In this document: positions 1 to 6,615 of the stretch, one piece after another
Layout of the letters: every line of letters begins with the position of its first letter
Numbering within the stretch: position 1 is the first letter of the stretch
DNA from: Thermoprotei archaeon
GTDB taxonomy: Archaea; Thermoproteota; Thermoprotei; Thermofilales; Thermofilaceae
NCBI GenBank assembly: GCA_003649495.1
Contig: QMRZ01000043.1
Span: 1 to 10,355 of the forward strand
Length of the DNA: 10,355 nucleotides
Reading direction: 5' to 3'
Program-made: the position numbers and the translations under genes
Notes under the pieces: model-generated
Databases searched by the model: none
The model's input: the letters and a program-made list of their open reading frames with translations, nothing else
What the model was told of the DNA's origin: nothing

Positions 1-1
1 C

Positions 2-1198
2 ATCTACGCTGGGCTTGTGAGGGGGGAGCCGGGGCTTTATGTCAGCTTGTCGGAGAGGAAAGAGGAGTTCCTCGAGCACATGGGGAGGCTGGGGATGGAT
101 TTTGAGGTCTATGAGGAGCGGGGACTATTCAGATTCCTGTGGTTGCCGCTGGCTAGTGAGGCTAGGAGGGTGGCGAGCGCGGTTGTGGAGGCGGTTGGGG
201 AGAGCAGGTGTAAGCGCCTCGTGGTGGATACAGTAACCCCCATCCTGGCCTCGCTGGGGCCGGGAGCTGGTAGGGAGTTCCTTCATAACCTGGTGAACCT
301 GTGTCTCAAGCCAGCACGTGTCACTACGCTCCTCTTAGCAGAGTTGCCTTATAGGTCGGAAATGATCGGCTTTGGGTTTGAGGAGTTCGTGGCTGATGCG
401 ATAATCGCCCTCAGCTACGAGGAGTATAGGGGCTTAACTAGGAGGGTGCTGGAGGTAAGAAAGTGCAGGTGGTGCCCGCTGCCCCGGATGGGTTACGAGT
501 TCGTAATTGGGGATGGAGGCGTGAGGCTGTACATTTCCTATGCAGGCAGCCTGAAGGGCTCGTTCAGGCTGGAGGAGAGGCTTAGCACTGGGCTGCGGGA
601 GTTAGACGAGATGCTGGGAGGTGGGATCCCCAGGGGCGCTGTCGTGCTAATCGCGGGGCCTAGTGGGACCGGCAAGACACTGCTGGCCCTGTCAATGGCG
701 ATCGCTGAGGCTAGGAGGGGCGGCAGGCCCCTATACGTGAGCTTTGAGGAGTCGGTGGAGCAGATTGAGTACGTCGCTAAGAAAATGGGGCTTGAAGGAG
801 GCGTGAAGGTTGTCTCGCTCTCCCCCCGGCTCTTCACGCCGGGCTCTCTCTACTACTGTGCCGTGAAAATGCTAGAGGACTGCAAGCCGACGCTAGTAGT
901 GGTAGATGGGATCTCGGCTCTGGAAAGGCAGTTCGGGGAGGAGGCTGTAGAACTCGTGAGGAGCGTCACGATGTGGGCTAAGGCTAGGGGCATAACCCAC
1001 GTATTGACCAGCGTAAGCGACGTATTAGAGGGCGAGACTACGGGGATTAGTACAGTTGCAGACGTGGTGATCGCTCTTGGGTTTGAGAGGGAGCATGGGA
1101 GATTGCGTAGGATATTGACTGTGGTGAAAGCCAGGGGGATTAAGCATGACACGAGGCTGCGTGAGCTAGTGATCGGGGAGGAGATTAAACTAAGGTGA
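2..1198 (+). CDS. KaiC/RadA-like two-domain ATPase, 5' partial
   Basis: The reading frame is open to the left edge, and the residues before the GTG at 17 (IYAGLV, leading into RGEPGLYVSL) already look like the inside of a KaiC domain, so the true start is upstream. Counting from GTG 17, residues 1 to about 175 are the end of a first RecA-fold domain (Walker B-like LVVD ending at D71; its Walker A lies outside the window). A second domain starts near residue 189 (STGLRELDEMLGGGIPRG) with Walker A GPSGTGKT at 214-221, the KaiC-type acidic pair FEE at 243-245 and Walker B LVVVD ending at D297. The K-x-R-G-x-x-H element near the C-terminus (KARGIKH) is intact in domain 2. Domain 1 has SE where the Glu pair is expected and a C-x-x-C (C150, C153) near the place of K-x-R-G. 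Archaeal KaiC-like proteins are often regulatory or signalling ATPases; the role here is not known. The next gene follows after 7 nt and is probably co-transcribed. Confidence 0.9.
   Translation: MYAGLVRGEPGLYVSLSERKEEFLEHMGRLGMDFEVYEERGLFRFLWLPLASEARRVASAVVEAVGESRCKRLVVDTVTPILASLGPGAGREFLHNLVNLCLKPARVTTLLLAELPYRSEMIGFGFEEFVADAIIALSYEEYRGLTRRVLEVRKCRWCPLPRMGYEFVIGDGGVRLYISYAGSLKGSFRLEERLSTGLRELDEMLGGGIPRGAVVLIAGPSGTGKTLLALSMAIAEARRGGRPLYVSFEESVEQIEYVAKKMGLEGGVKVVSLSPRLFTPGSLYYCAVKMLEDCKPTLVVVDGISALERQFGEEAVELVRSVTMWAKARGITHVLTSVSDVLEGETTGISTVADVVIALGFEREHGRLRRILTVVKARGIKHDTRLRELVIGEEIKLR
1193..1198 (+). promoter_or_regulatory. Shine-Dalgarno for the small downstream gene
   Basis: AGGTGA lies 7 nt before the ATG at 1206 and overlaps the TGA stop of the ATPase gene. 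A stop codon inside a ribosome binding site suggests translational coupling of the two genes and supports the ATG at 1206 as the start. Confidence 0.6.
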
Positions 1199-1205
1199 AG
1201 AGGAT

Positions 1206-1550
1206 ATGTCAAGCGAGAAGAAACGCAGGCCGGCCTTCAGGCTATCAAAATATCTGGACTCTCTCAGCTACCCTGTGGGCACAGCGATGAGTGTCAACTT
1301 CAAGAGGTTGGGGAGAGATATGGACTTACTGTTCCTAGAGGAGCCAGCGGAATTCTACAGGCTGCTCATTGAGGTGTACTCGGGGGATGAGGAGTCGGCC
1401 ATCTTCTTCCTCCGCCTCCTGGCGGGTTCCCTGACGGAGAAGACAGGCCTCTACGTGGATCCAGTCGAGTTTGCTGAGGCGATCAGGAAAGGCGATAAGG
1501 CCAAGCTGCACCGCATCCTAGAGGCAGTGACCAGAGCTCAGCGCCCATAG
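1206..1550 (+). CDS. Unidentified 114-residue protein downstream of KaiC-like ATPase
   Basis: I do not recognise the family. The protein is 114 residues, starts at ATG with a good Shine-Dalgarno, and has a basic N-terminus (SSEKKRRPAFRLSKYLDSL). It then has two acidic, probably helical stretches around residues 35-75 (including EEPAEFYRLLIEVYSGDEES and FFLRLLAGSL) and a C-terminal helix-like part with VEFAEAIRKGDKAKLHRILEAV. There is no signal peptide, clear membrane span, cysteine motif or nucleotide-binding motif, so it is probably a small soluble helical protein. The 7-nt spacing to the KaiC-like gene, with the Shine-Dalgarno overlapping that gene's stop, suggests a joint function, for example a partner or adaptor of the ATPase; this is inference. 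Its last 13 bases overlap the 3' end of the convergent phosphoribosyltransferase-like gene. Codon use matches the neighbours, so I think it is a real gene. Confidence 0.75.
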   Translation: MSSEKKRRPAFRLSKYLDSLSYPVGTAMSVNFKRLGRDMDLLFLEEPAEFYRLLIEVYSGDEESAIFFLRLLAGSLTEKTGLYVDPVEFAEAIRKGDKAKLHRILEAVTRAQRP

Positions 1551-2572
1551 CCCAGCCTGGCTAGCGCCTCGCTAAGCCCCCTCTCCCTGGCCCTATATAC
1601 CTGATCCATCCAGGGTCTATACCACGGCACCGTCCTCGTCAAGCGCCACAGCCTCCTAAGAGCCTCCAAGCTCCTCCTGAGGTGGCCAGCGATATCGCCC
1701 CTCTCCAAGGCGTCGCCAGCGTGAAGTAGTGGCTGTCTTTCGCTCCAATCACCGGGTTGATCCATTCCCGGCGCGTAGTGTGGTGCCAGCCCCCTAAGCG
1801 CCTCTAGCGTGGTGGCGCCTCCAATGCTCCTCAACCCCCCCGTGTCAGCATGTTGCGCCTCATCCACCCCGTAGAGAGGCATGTCGTACATGTTAGATGC
1901 CAGTGCCGTGAAGTCCTCCACCGCTATCGCCACGGCCCGCCTAGCTCCAGCAGCCTCTAGCACAGCGTTAAGGCCTGTCAGGGAGATGAAGCCGTAGAGC
2001 ACTAGGGTCCTTAGCCGCGCGCCCAATTTCTCGAGGGCTCTAGAGAGCCTTTGGAGACACTTGACTAGCGTGTAGCCGGTCGCGACTGTATCAGCCACTA
2101 TCACGTCACACTCCATGTCGGCTACACGGCTTACCTCTCTGAAGTCCTCGTACACTATTTTGATTACCTTGGTCCTGTGATCGCCGAAGCCCCCCTTGAC
2201 GTACCTCGGCCTTATCCATGCTTCACACAGCTCCACGCCTACCGACTTGAGAGCCTCATGGAGGCGATAGCCTAACGAGCCCCGCAGCACGTGTAGGAAC
2301 ACCTTGGGTACATCCGGCTCCAGCTCCTCGCTCAGGAGCCGCGCAGCAGTGCTAGCTAGGCGGCGGTTGGCCTCTAGGAACTCCTCTCCCACCAGCTCAG
2401 GCTTAGCTGCTAGGTCTCTGCCCTCGGGGGAGTCGAGCACGTAAGCCTCACAAGGCACGCCTAGCTTGACTCTGAAGGCCACGCTACATCCTAGGTCCAG
2501 CCTCTCCCCCTCCAGGAGCCTAATGCCAGTGTTAGACGCGAGCTCTAAGAGCTCCTCATCGGTAAGGCGCAA
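1538..2572 (-). CDS. Phosphoribosyltransferase-like protein (UPRTase-like fold) with C-terminal extension
   Basis: The 344-residue product has the marks of a type I phosphoribosyltransferase. VFLHVLRGSLG (residues 91-101) resembles the first loop of uracil phosphoribosyltransferase (LRxG), and VIVADTVATGYT (157-168) resembles the PRPP-binding loop, two hydrophobic beta residues then D-x-x-x-A-T-G. NMYDMPLYGVDE (227-238) sits where the base-binding hood of a UPRTase would be. Residues from about 240 to 344 form an extension with several Arg/Leu-rich probable helices and two PW/RPWM segments. Standard UPRTases are only a little over 200 residues, so this is longer and may use another substrate. 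The start is TTG at 2572: a TATA-like box about 27 nt upstream of it fits a leaderless or nearly leaderless transcript. The gene stands alone on this strand, is divergent from the ZPR1 gene, and overlaps the gene beyond its stop by 13 bases. The fold is fairly sure; the substrate is unknown. Confidence 0.8.
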   Translation of the reverse strand: MRLTDEELLELASNTGIRLLEGERLDLGCSVAFRVKLGVPCEAYVLDSPEGRDLAAKPELVGEEFLEANRRLASTAARLLSEELEPDVPKVFLHVLRGSLGYRLHEALKSVGVELCEAWIRPRYVKGGFGDHRTKVIKIVYEDFREVSRVADMECDVIVADTVATGYTLVKCLQRLSRALEKLGARLRTLVLYGFISLTGLNAVLEAAGARRAVAIAVEDFTALASNMYDMPLYGVDEAQHADTGGLRSIGGATTLEALRGLAPHYAPGMDQPGDWSERQPLLHAGDALERGDIAGHLRRSLEALRRLWRLTRTVPWYRPWMDQVYRARERGLSEALARLGYGR

Positions 2573-2578
2573 CGCCCT

Positions 2579-2590
2579 CAGCCTAGGCTG
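2579..2590. repeat. 12-bp perfect palindrome in the PRTase-like gene promoter
   Basis: CAGCCTAGGCTG is its own reverse complement over all 12 bases. It lies between the TATA-like box and the predicted transcription start of the minus-strand gene, where many archaeal repressors bind. It may be an operator; the regulator is unknown. Confidence 0.4.
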
Positions 2591-2594
2591 GGCT

Positions 2595-2608
2595 CGAATT
2601 TAAAAATG
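2595..2608. promoter_or_regulatory. Shared TATA-like box of the divergent PRTase-like and ZPR1 genes
   Basis: The core ATTTAAAAAT is nearly palindromic. On the plus strand CGAATTTAAAAA fits an archaeal BRE/TATA and predicts a start of transcription near 2628, about 13 nt before the ZPR1 GTG. On the minus strand TTTTTAAATT predicts transcription starting near 2575, almost at the TTG start at 2572. This is a pattern call without mapped transcript ends. Confidence 0.55.
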
Positions 2609-2640
2609 TTACCCGCGCATAGTCTAGCGCTGGCTGGGGG

Positions 2641-3222
2641 GTGCTAGTGGGGAAGGGGGAGGCTGCATACTATGCCGAGGAGGTGTACGAGTTTGAGATG
2701 GAGTGCCCCTACTGTGGCGCTCCCATGCAGGTGAGAGAGGTAGTCTACAGGATGCCCAGAATTGGGAGAACCCTCCTGGTATCCAAGAGGTGCCCCACCT
2801 GCGGCCATAGGAGGTCGGAGGTCGTGCCGCTTGAGGCGCGGGGCCGAGTTAGGGTGTACTACAGGGTGGAGGGGCCGCAGGACCTGTATGCCAGGGTCAT
2901 TCGCAGTAACGTGGCCTCCATAGAGGTGCCAGAGCTGGGCGCATCCATAACCCCGGGTGCCGCAGCCCCTATGATTGTTACGAACATCGAGGGAATCCTC
3001 CGCCTCTTCCTGGAGGCCGTTAAATCTCTCGAGGTTATGGGCGAGGATGTTGGCGATGCTGAGGAGGAGCTGAGGAGGCTGGCAGAGGAGGGAGGAAGGT
3101 TCACGCTAGTGCTGGACGACCCCCTAGGCATCAGCAGCGTAGAGCCCCCCAAGGGCGTGAGGAGGAGCGGGAAGGTTATCGTGGAGAGAGTGGAGGGCGC
3201 GCTGGAGCCCGAAACGTATTAG
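2641..3222 (+). CDS. ZPR1-type zinc-finger domain protein
   Basis: The 193-residue protein has one four-cysteine zinc site, CPYC (C22, C25) and CPTC (C51, C54), with the short spacing typical of ZPR1. A beta-rich domain follows, and the C-terminal signature FTLVLDDPLGIS (154-165) matches the family's conserved end. Eukaryotic ZPR1 has two such modules and acts as a folding factor for elongation factor eEF1A; archaeal members have one module, and a link to aEF1A is possible but not shown here. GTG 2641 is taken as the start. GTG 2647, two codons later, is also possible, since both follow a G-rich run (CTGGGGG) and a TATA-like box about 40 nt upstream. It is the first gene of a plus-strand cluster that continues 32 nt later with Sec61-beta. 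Identity as a ZPR1-domain protein is confident. Confidence 0.9.
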   Translation: MLVGKGEAAYYAEEVYEFEMECPYCGAPMQVREVVYRMPRIGRTLLVSKRCPTCGHRRSEVVPLEARGRVRVYYRVEGPQDLYARVIRSNVASIEVPELGASITPGAAAPMIVTNIEGILRLFLEAVKSLEVMGEDVGDAEEELRRLAEEGGRFTLVLDDPLGISSVEPPKGVRRSGKVIVERVEGALEPETY

Positions 3223-3254
3223 ACCTTCAGCACGATTGTAGGGTAGGAGCCGGT

Positions 3255-3434
3255 ATGTCGAGGAGGAAGGGGAGGAAGAGGAGGCCGTCAGCCCCCATGT
3301 CAGCGGCTGGCCTGATAACGTACTTTGAGGAGGAGGTTGGCGGGCTGAAGATAAGGCCTGAGGCGGTCATAGCCTTCGCAGTAGCCTTGATGATAACAGT
3401 CCTCATGGCCCATCTGGGGCTCCTGGGTCCATAG
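3255..3434 (+). CDS. sec61b: Preprotein translocase subunit Sec61-beta (archaeal SecG)
   Basis: This 59-residue protein is a subunit of the SecYE-beta channel in the cytoplasmic membrane. It has the family layout: a basic cytosolic N-terminus (SRRKGRKRR, residues 2-10), the conserved SAPMSAAGLITYFEEE (12-27), and a single C-terminal membrane span at about residues 36-56 (EAVIAFAVALMITVLMAHLG) with only GP after GLL at the end. Length is normal for archaeal Sec61-beta. ATG 3255 follows TAGGAG (3244-3249) with 5 nt spacing, which supports the start. Stop is TAG at 3432-3434, and SRP54 starts only 2 nt later, so the translocon subunit and the targeting GTPase are probably expressed together. Sec61-beta is not always beside SRP54 in archaea, so the pairing is worth noting. 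The identification is firm despite the small size. Confidence 0.95.
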   Translation: MSRRKGRKRRPSAPMSAAGLITYFEEEVGGLKIRPEAVIAFAVALMITVLMAHLGLLGP

Positions 3435-3436
3435 CT

Positions 3437-4738
3437 ATGGAGGGGCTTAGGCGAGGATTAGCGCGGGTAGTATCCCTCATAAGGAGGGAAGCCCTGATAG
3501 ATAGGAGGACAATCAGGAGAATACTGAGGGAGCTTCAGAGGGAGCTACTCAAGGCTGATGTGAGCCCAGAGCTTGTGCTGGAGCTGAGTAAGAGGGTTGA
3601 AGAGCGCGCCTTGAAGGAGGAGCTACCGGTGGGCTTCTCGAGAAGGGAGCTCCTTCTCAAGATACTCTACGAGGAGCTAGTGAACCTCCTCGGAGGAGAG
3701 TCTAAACGTGAGCTCGGATTAAAGAGGGGGGCTGTAGTGCTCCTAGTAGGCCTGCAAGGGTCGGGGAAGACTACTACAGCGGCTAAGCTCGCGTACTACT
3801 ACAGGAAGAGGGGGCTCAAGGTGGGGCTCGTCTGCGCAGATAACTACAGGCCTGGCGCCCTCGAGCAGTTGGAGCAGCTGGCTAAAAAGGTGGGGGCAGA
3901 GTTCTACGGGCGAAGGGGGGCCTCCGCCATTGAGCTGGCAAGAGAGGGGGTTAAGGCCCTCAAGGCTAGGGGCGTGGATCTCGTGATAATAGACACTGCT
4001 GGGCGACACAAGGAGGAGAAGGGATTACTGAAAGAGATGCGGGAGATAGCTGAGGCGGTTAAGCCCGATGAGGTGATCCTAGTGCTGGACGCCACAATGG
4101 GGAAGAGGGCTGGCAGCCACGCCGAGGCATTCCACAAGGCAGTTCCCCTAGGCTCTATAATACTCACTAAGATGGATGGTGCAGCGAGGGGCGGCGGAGC
4201 ATTAGCTGCTGTAGCTAAAACGGGGGCCAGGATAGCATTCATAGGCGTAGGCGAGGATGTAGACGAGCTGGAGCCCTTCGACCCCCCCTCATTCGTCAGT
4301 AGGCTACTCGGCATGGGGGACCTAAAGGCACTAGTCGAGAGGATGCGTAAGGTGGAGCTGCGAGCTAGGCCCGAGGCGCTATTGAGGGGGAAGTTCACTC
4401 TGCTCGAGTTTAAGCAGCAGCTCGAGGAGCTCTCGAAGCTCGGCCCCCTGAGGAAGATACTGGAGCTCGTGCCGGGGGCGCCACAGCTGACGCCAGAGCT
4501 AGAGAAGGCTGGGAGCGAGAACATCAAGAAGTGGCTGGCGATAATGAGCTCCATGACCCTTGAGGAGCTGACGCGGCCTGAAATCATAGACAAATCGAGG
4601 ATGCTGAGGATCGCGAAGGGCTCAGGCACGACGGTTAAGGATGTGAGGGAACTCCTAGCTGTGTACAGGAGGACCAGGAAGCTGTTAAGGAGGTTGAGCA
4701 GGAGCAGAAGAGGGCTTAGCGCGTTGGGACTCAGCTGA
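3437..4738 (+). CDS. srp54: Signal recognition particle GTPase SRP54
   Basis: SRP54 binds SRP RNA and signal peptides of nascent chains and delivers ribosomes to the Sec channel through its GTPase pairing with FtsY. The 433 residues are the usual length. The N domain is residues 1 to about 90. The G domain has G1 GLQGSGKT (105-112), a G2-type DNYRPGA (135-141), G3 DTAGRH (186-191) and G4 TKMDG (244-248). The M domain is about 300-433, with a flexible LGPLRKILELVPG loop (337-349) and the RNA-binding helix-turn-helix RIAKGSGTTVKDVRELL (391-407). The C-terminus is rich in Arg and ends GLS. Small departures from the family are GKRAGSHAEAF (222-232), where most members have a G-Q pair, and DNYRPGA instead of D-T-Y/F-R-P-A-A. 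ATG 3437 is 2 nt after the Sec61-beta stop with no clear Shine-Dalgarno, so translation may be coupled. TrmY-like follows 16 nt later. Confidence 0.97.
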   Translation: MEGLRRGLARVVSLIRREALIDRRTIRRILRELQRELLKADVSPELVLELSKRVEERALKEELPVGFSRRELLLKILYEELVNLLGGESKRELGLKRGAVVLLVGLQGSGKTTTAAKLAYYYRKRGLKVGLVCADNYRPGALEQLEQLAKKVGAEFYGRRGASAIELAREGVKALKARGVDLVIIDTAGRHKEEKGLLKEMREIAEAVKPDEVILVLDATMGKRAGSHAEAFHKAVPLGSIILTKMDGAARGGGALAAVAKTGARIAFIGVGEDVDELEPFDPPSFVSRLLGMGDLKALVERMRKVELRARPEALLRGKFTLLEFKQQLEELSKLGPLRKILELVPGAPQLTPELEKAGSENIKKWLAIMSSMTLEELTRPEIIDKSRMLRIAKGSGTTVKDVRELLAVYRRTRKLLRRLSRSRRGLSALGLS

Positions 4739-4754
4739 TGAGTGGGCGGTAGCG

Positions 4755-5306
4755 TTGAGGAGGAGGTTCATCGTCATTGCGAACAGCCTTGAGGAGCTGG
4801 AGAAGTGGGCGCCCGTGGCTGCGCGCTGCATCTCTGCTAGCATAATGCTCTCCCATAGGCTGAGGGCCGACACTGACGTAGCCCTGGTGGCCGGGGACCG
4901 TGTCAGCGTCTTCTTCAACACGCCGAGGCTCAGGAATGTGAGACCTGATGAGAGCTCCCTGATGGGGATCCTGCGAAAGGCCTTTAAGTTGATGAGAGCT
5001 GGTGTTGCGGGGCTGGTTCATTCGGGCGTCATGGTCTACAGGCATGGAGTGAAGCACTACTTGACGGGCTTCGCCATTAAGTGCTACTGTTGCCGCCGGG
5101 GCACAGACCTTCGCTTCCTACTTGCGCGGGGCGGCTCGATAGCGATAGTAGTGCCCTTGACTCAGCTCGCCAATAGCTTGGTGCGCGCAATTGAGTCTAT
5201 GGGAGCTAAGCCCCTCAAGTGTCCGGTGGATAGACTATGGCCAGATCAGGTGATAACGCTACTGAATATATTGATGGACAGGTGGTGCACTCGTGCGAGC
5301 GGCTGA
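4755..5306 (+). CDS. Divergent TrmY-like protein (candidate tRNA m1-pseudouridine-54 methyltransferase, DUF358)
   Basis: The N-terminal half matches TrmY: FIVIAN (5-10), then ISASIMLSHRLRADTDVALV (26-45) and LRNVRPDESSLMGILRKAF (59-77), which resemble the family's N-S-A-x-x-L-S-H-x-x-R-x-D and L-x-P-D-E motifs. The C-terminus, MGAKPLKCPVDRLWPDQVIT to the MDR at 174-176, fits the family's last helices. TrmY is a SPOUT methyltransferase that converts pseudouridine 54 of archaeal tRNA to N1-methylpseudouridine. Length, 183 residues, is slightly short (about 200 is usual). The G-D-H loop and S-L-G-P loop of the SAM-binding knot appear as VVPL (132-135) and KCPV (155-158), and there is a cysteine cluster KCYCC (109-113). 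Start is TTG 4755 behind GGGCGGT. It overlaps the Pus10 gene by 14 bases, and Pus10 makes the substrate base. The family call is fairly sure; activity is doubtful. Confidence 0.7.
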   Translation: MRRRFIVIANSLEELEKWAPVAARCISASIMLSHRLRADTDVALVAGDRVSVFFNTPRLRNVRPDESSLMGILRKAFKLMRAGVAGLVHSGVMVYRHGVKHYLTGFAIKCYCCRRGTDLRFLLARGGSIAIVVPLTQLANSLVRAIESMGAKPLKCPVDRLWPDQVITLLNILMDRWCTRASG

Positions 5307-6615
5307 CATCGTGGCTAAGGCAGGCGACGTGTTGCGTAAGTATCCGCTGTGTGACTCCTGCCTAGGCAGGCTCTTCGGGATGAGGGGCTACAGCTTGGTT
5401 AACGCTGAGAGAGGGAGGGCTCTCAAGACCCTGTTGCTCATGGAGGCTTACGACGCCGTGCGCAGCGAGTGGGACGAGGAGCTGCTACACGCACTGGCTG
5501 TCTCGGGGTTTGAGCCAGCACGCTCGACTCTCGAAAAGTTAAAGATTGAGCCGCCCGCTAGGAGGCCGTGCTACCTCTGCAGAGGCCTGATGGAGAAGGT
5601 AAAGGAGCTAGCTGAGATGTGCGTAGAGGCGGGGGAGGAGTATGAGTACGAGACTTTTCAGGTCGGTTGCATGATGCCGAGAGAACTGATGAAGCGTGAG
5701 GAAGATCTATGGACGGCTTATGGGCTTGAGGCCTCCGAGTCGTTAAAGAGCGAGCTCACACGGGAGGTTGGCAAGCTCGTGCAGGAACTCACGGGAAAGC
5801 GCTATTCTCCCAAGAAGCCGGACCTGCTCTTCATACTAGACCTGGAGGAATGGCGCGTTAATACCTCTGCGCGCCCCCTGTTCATCTACGGCAGGTACAG
5901 AAAGCTGGTTAGGGGGCTCCCCCAGAGCCCCTGGCCGTACCCTCCTGACTCCAGAGTATTATACGCCACTTCGATTGAGGAGCTAATCACAGAGCCTATG
6001 ATCGAGGCCACCAGAGCTAGGGACGCTAAACTACACGCAGCTGGTAGAGAAGACCTGGACGTGAGAACCCTCGGCAGTGGAAGGCCCTTCATAGCTGAGC
6101 TCAAGGACCCGAAGGTGAGGAGCCTCGATCTGAGAACGCTAGAGCGGATGATCAATGAGGAGGCAGGAGGACTCATAGAGGTTGAGGGGCTGAGGTATGT
6201 GGATGGGAAGCTAGTCCCCCGCCTCAAGGCGTTCGCGGAAATAGCTAAGAAGACCTATGTGGCCCGGGTGCGGTTCGGACGCCCCATCCGGGATGAAGAG
6301 CTCAGGATGCTGGAGAGAGAGATGACCAATGCAGTAGTGAGGCAGAGGACTCCACTGAGGGTGCTGGGCAGGAGGCCTGATAAGGTTAGGAGAAAGGTAG
6401 TCTACGAGCTTAGGGCGGAGAGGCTAGGTGAGCGAGAGGCTAGGCTCATAATTACGTGTCAGGGAGGCCTCTATGTTAAAGAGCTCATCCACGGTGATGA
6501 AGGCAGGACGCAGCCTAGTGTGGCCAGCTTGTTAAACACCAGTGTAGAGGTTGTGGAGCTAGATGTGACGTGGATTGAGGAGCCGCCCTTCATAGCTGAG
6601 CTAGCAGGCAGTTAG
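5293..6615 (+). CDS. pus10: tRNA pseudouridine synthase Pus10 (positions 54 and 55)
   Basis: Archaeal Pus10 makes pseudouridine at tRNA positions 54 and 55. The 440-residue protein has an N-terminal zinc site from CDSC (C20, C23) and CYLC (C93, C96), a middle part with THUMP-like character, and a C-terminal catalytic domain. The catalytic-loop signature is GREDLDVRTLGSGRPF (251-266); the active Asp is D254 or, more likely, D256. Other family landmarks are GRYRKLVRGLPQSPWP (200-215), the tyrosine in KKTYVARVRFGRP (319-331) and GGLYVKELIHGDEGRTQPS (391-409). GTG 5293 lies inside the end of the TrmY-like gene (14-base overlap) and gives the expected N-terminus. The stop TAG (6613-6615) shares two bases with the TAA stop of the opposed L21e gene. 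Identity is very secure; only the exact catalytic Asp number is uncertain. Confidence 0.97.
   Translation: MRAADIVAKAGDVLRKYPLCDSCLGRLFGMRGYSLVNAERGRALKTLLLMEAYDAVRSEWDEELLHALAVSGFEPARSTLEKLKIEPPARRPCYLCRGLMEKVKELAEMCVEAGEEYEYETFQVGCMMPRELMKREEDLWTAYGLEASESLKSELTREVGKLVQELTGKRYSPKKPDLLFILDLEEWRVNTSARPLFIYGRYRKLVRGLPQSPWPYPPDSRVLYATSIEELITEPMIEATRARDAKLHAAGREDLDVRTLGSGRPFIAELKDPKVRSLDLRTLERMINEEAGGLIEVEGLRYVDGKLVPRLKAFAEIAKKTYVARVRFGRPIRDEELRMLEREMTNAVVRQRTPLRVLGRRPDKVRRKVVYELRAERLGEREARLIITCQGGLYVKELIHGDEGRTQPSVASLLNTSVEVVELDVTWIEEPPFIAELAGS

Noticed and set aside
3904..4629. 241-codon minus-strand frame inside SRP54
   Set aside because: It is Ser/Pro/Leu-rich antisense translation of a conserved gene, as expected from GC-rich, purine-rich coding strands.
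4731..5057. Minus-strand frames opposite the TrmY-like gene
   Set aside because: The plus strand carries clear TrmY family motifs and fits the operon; the antisense frames show no motif or ribosome binding site.
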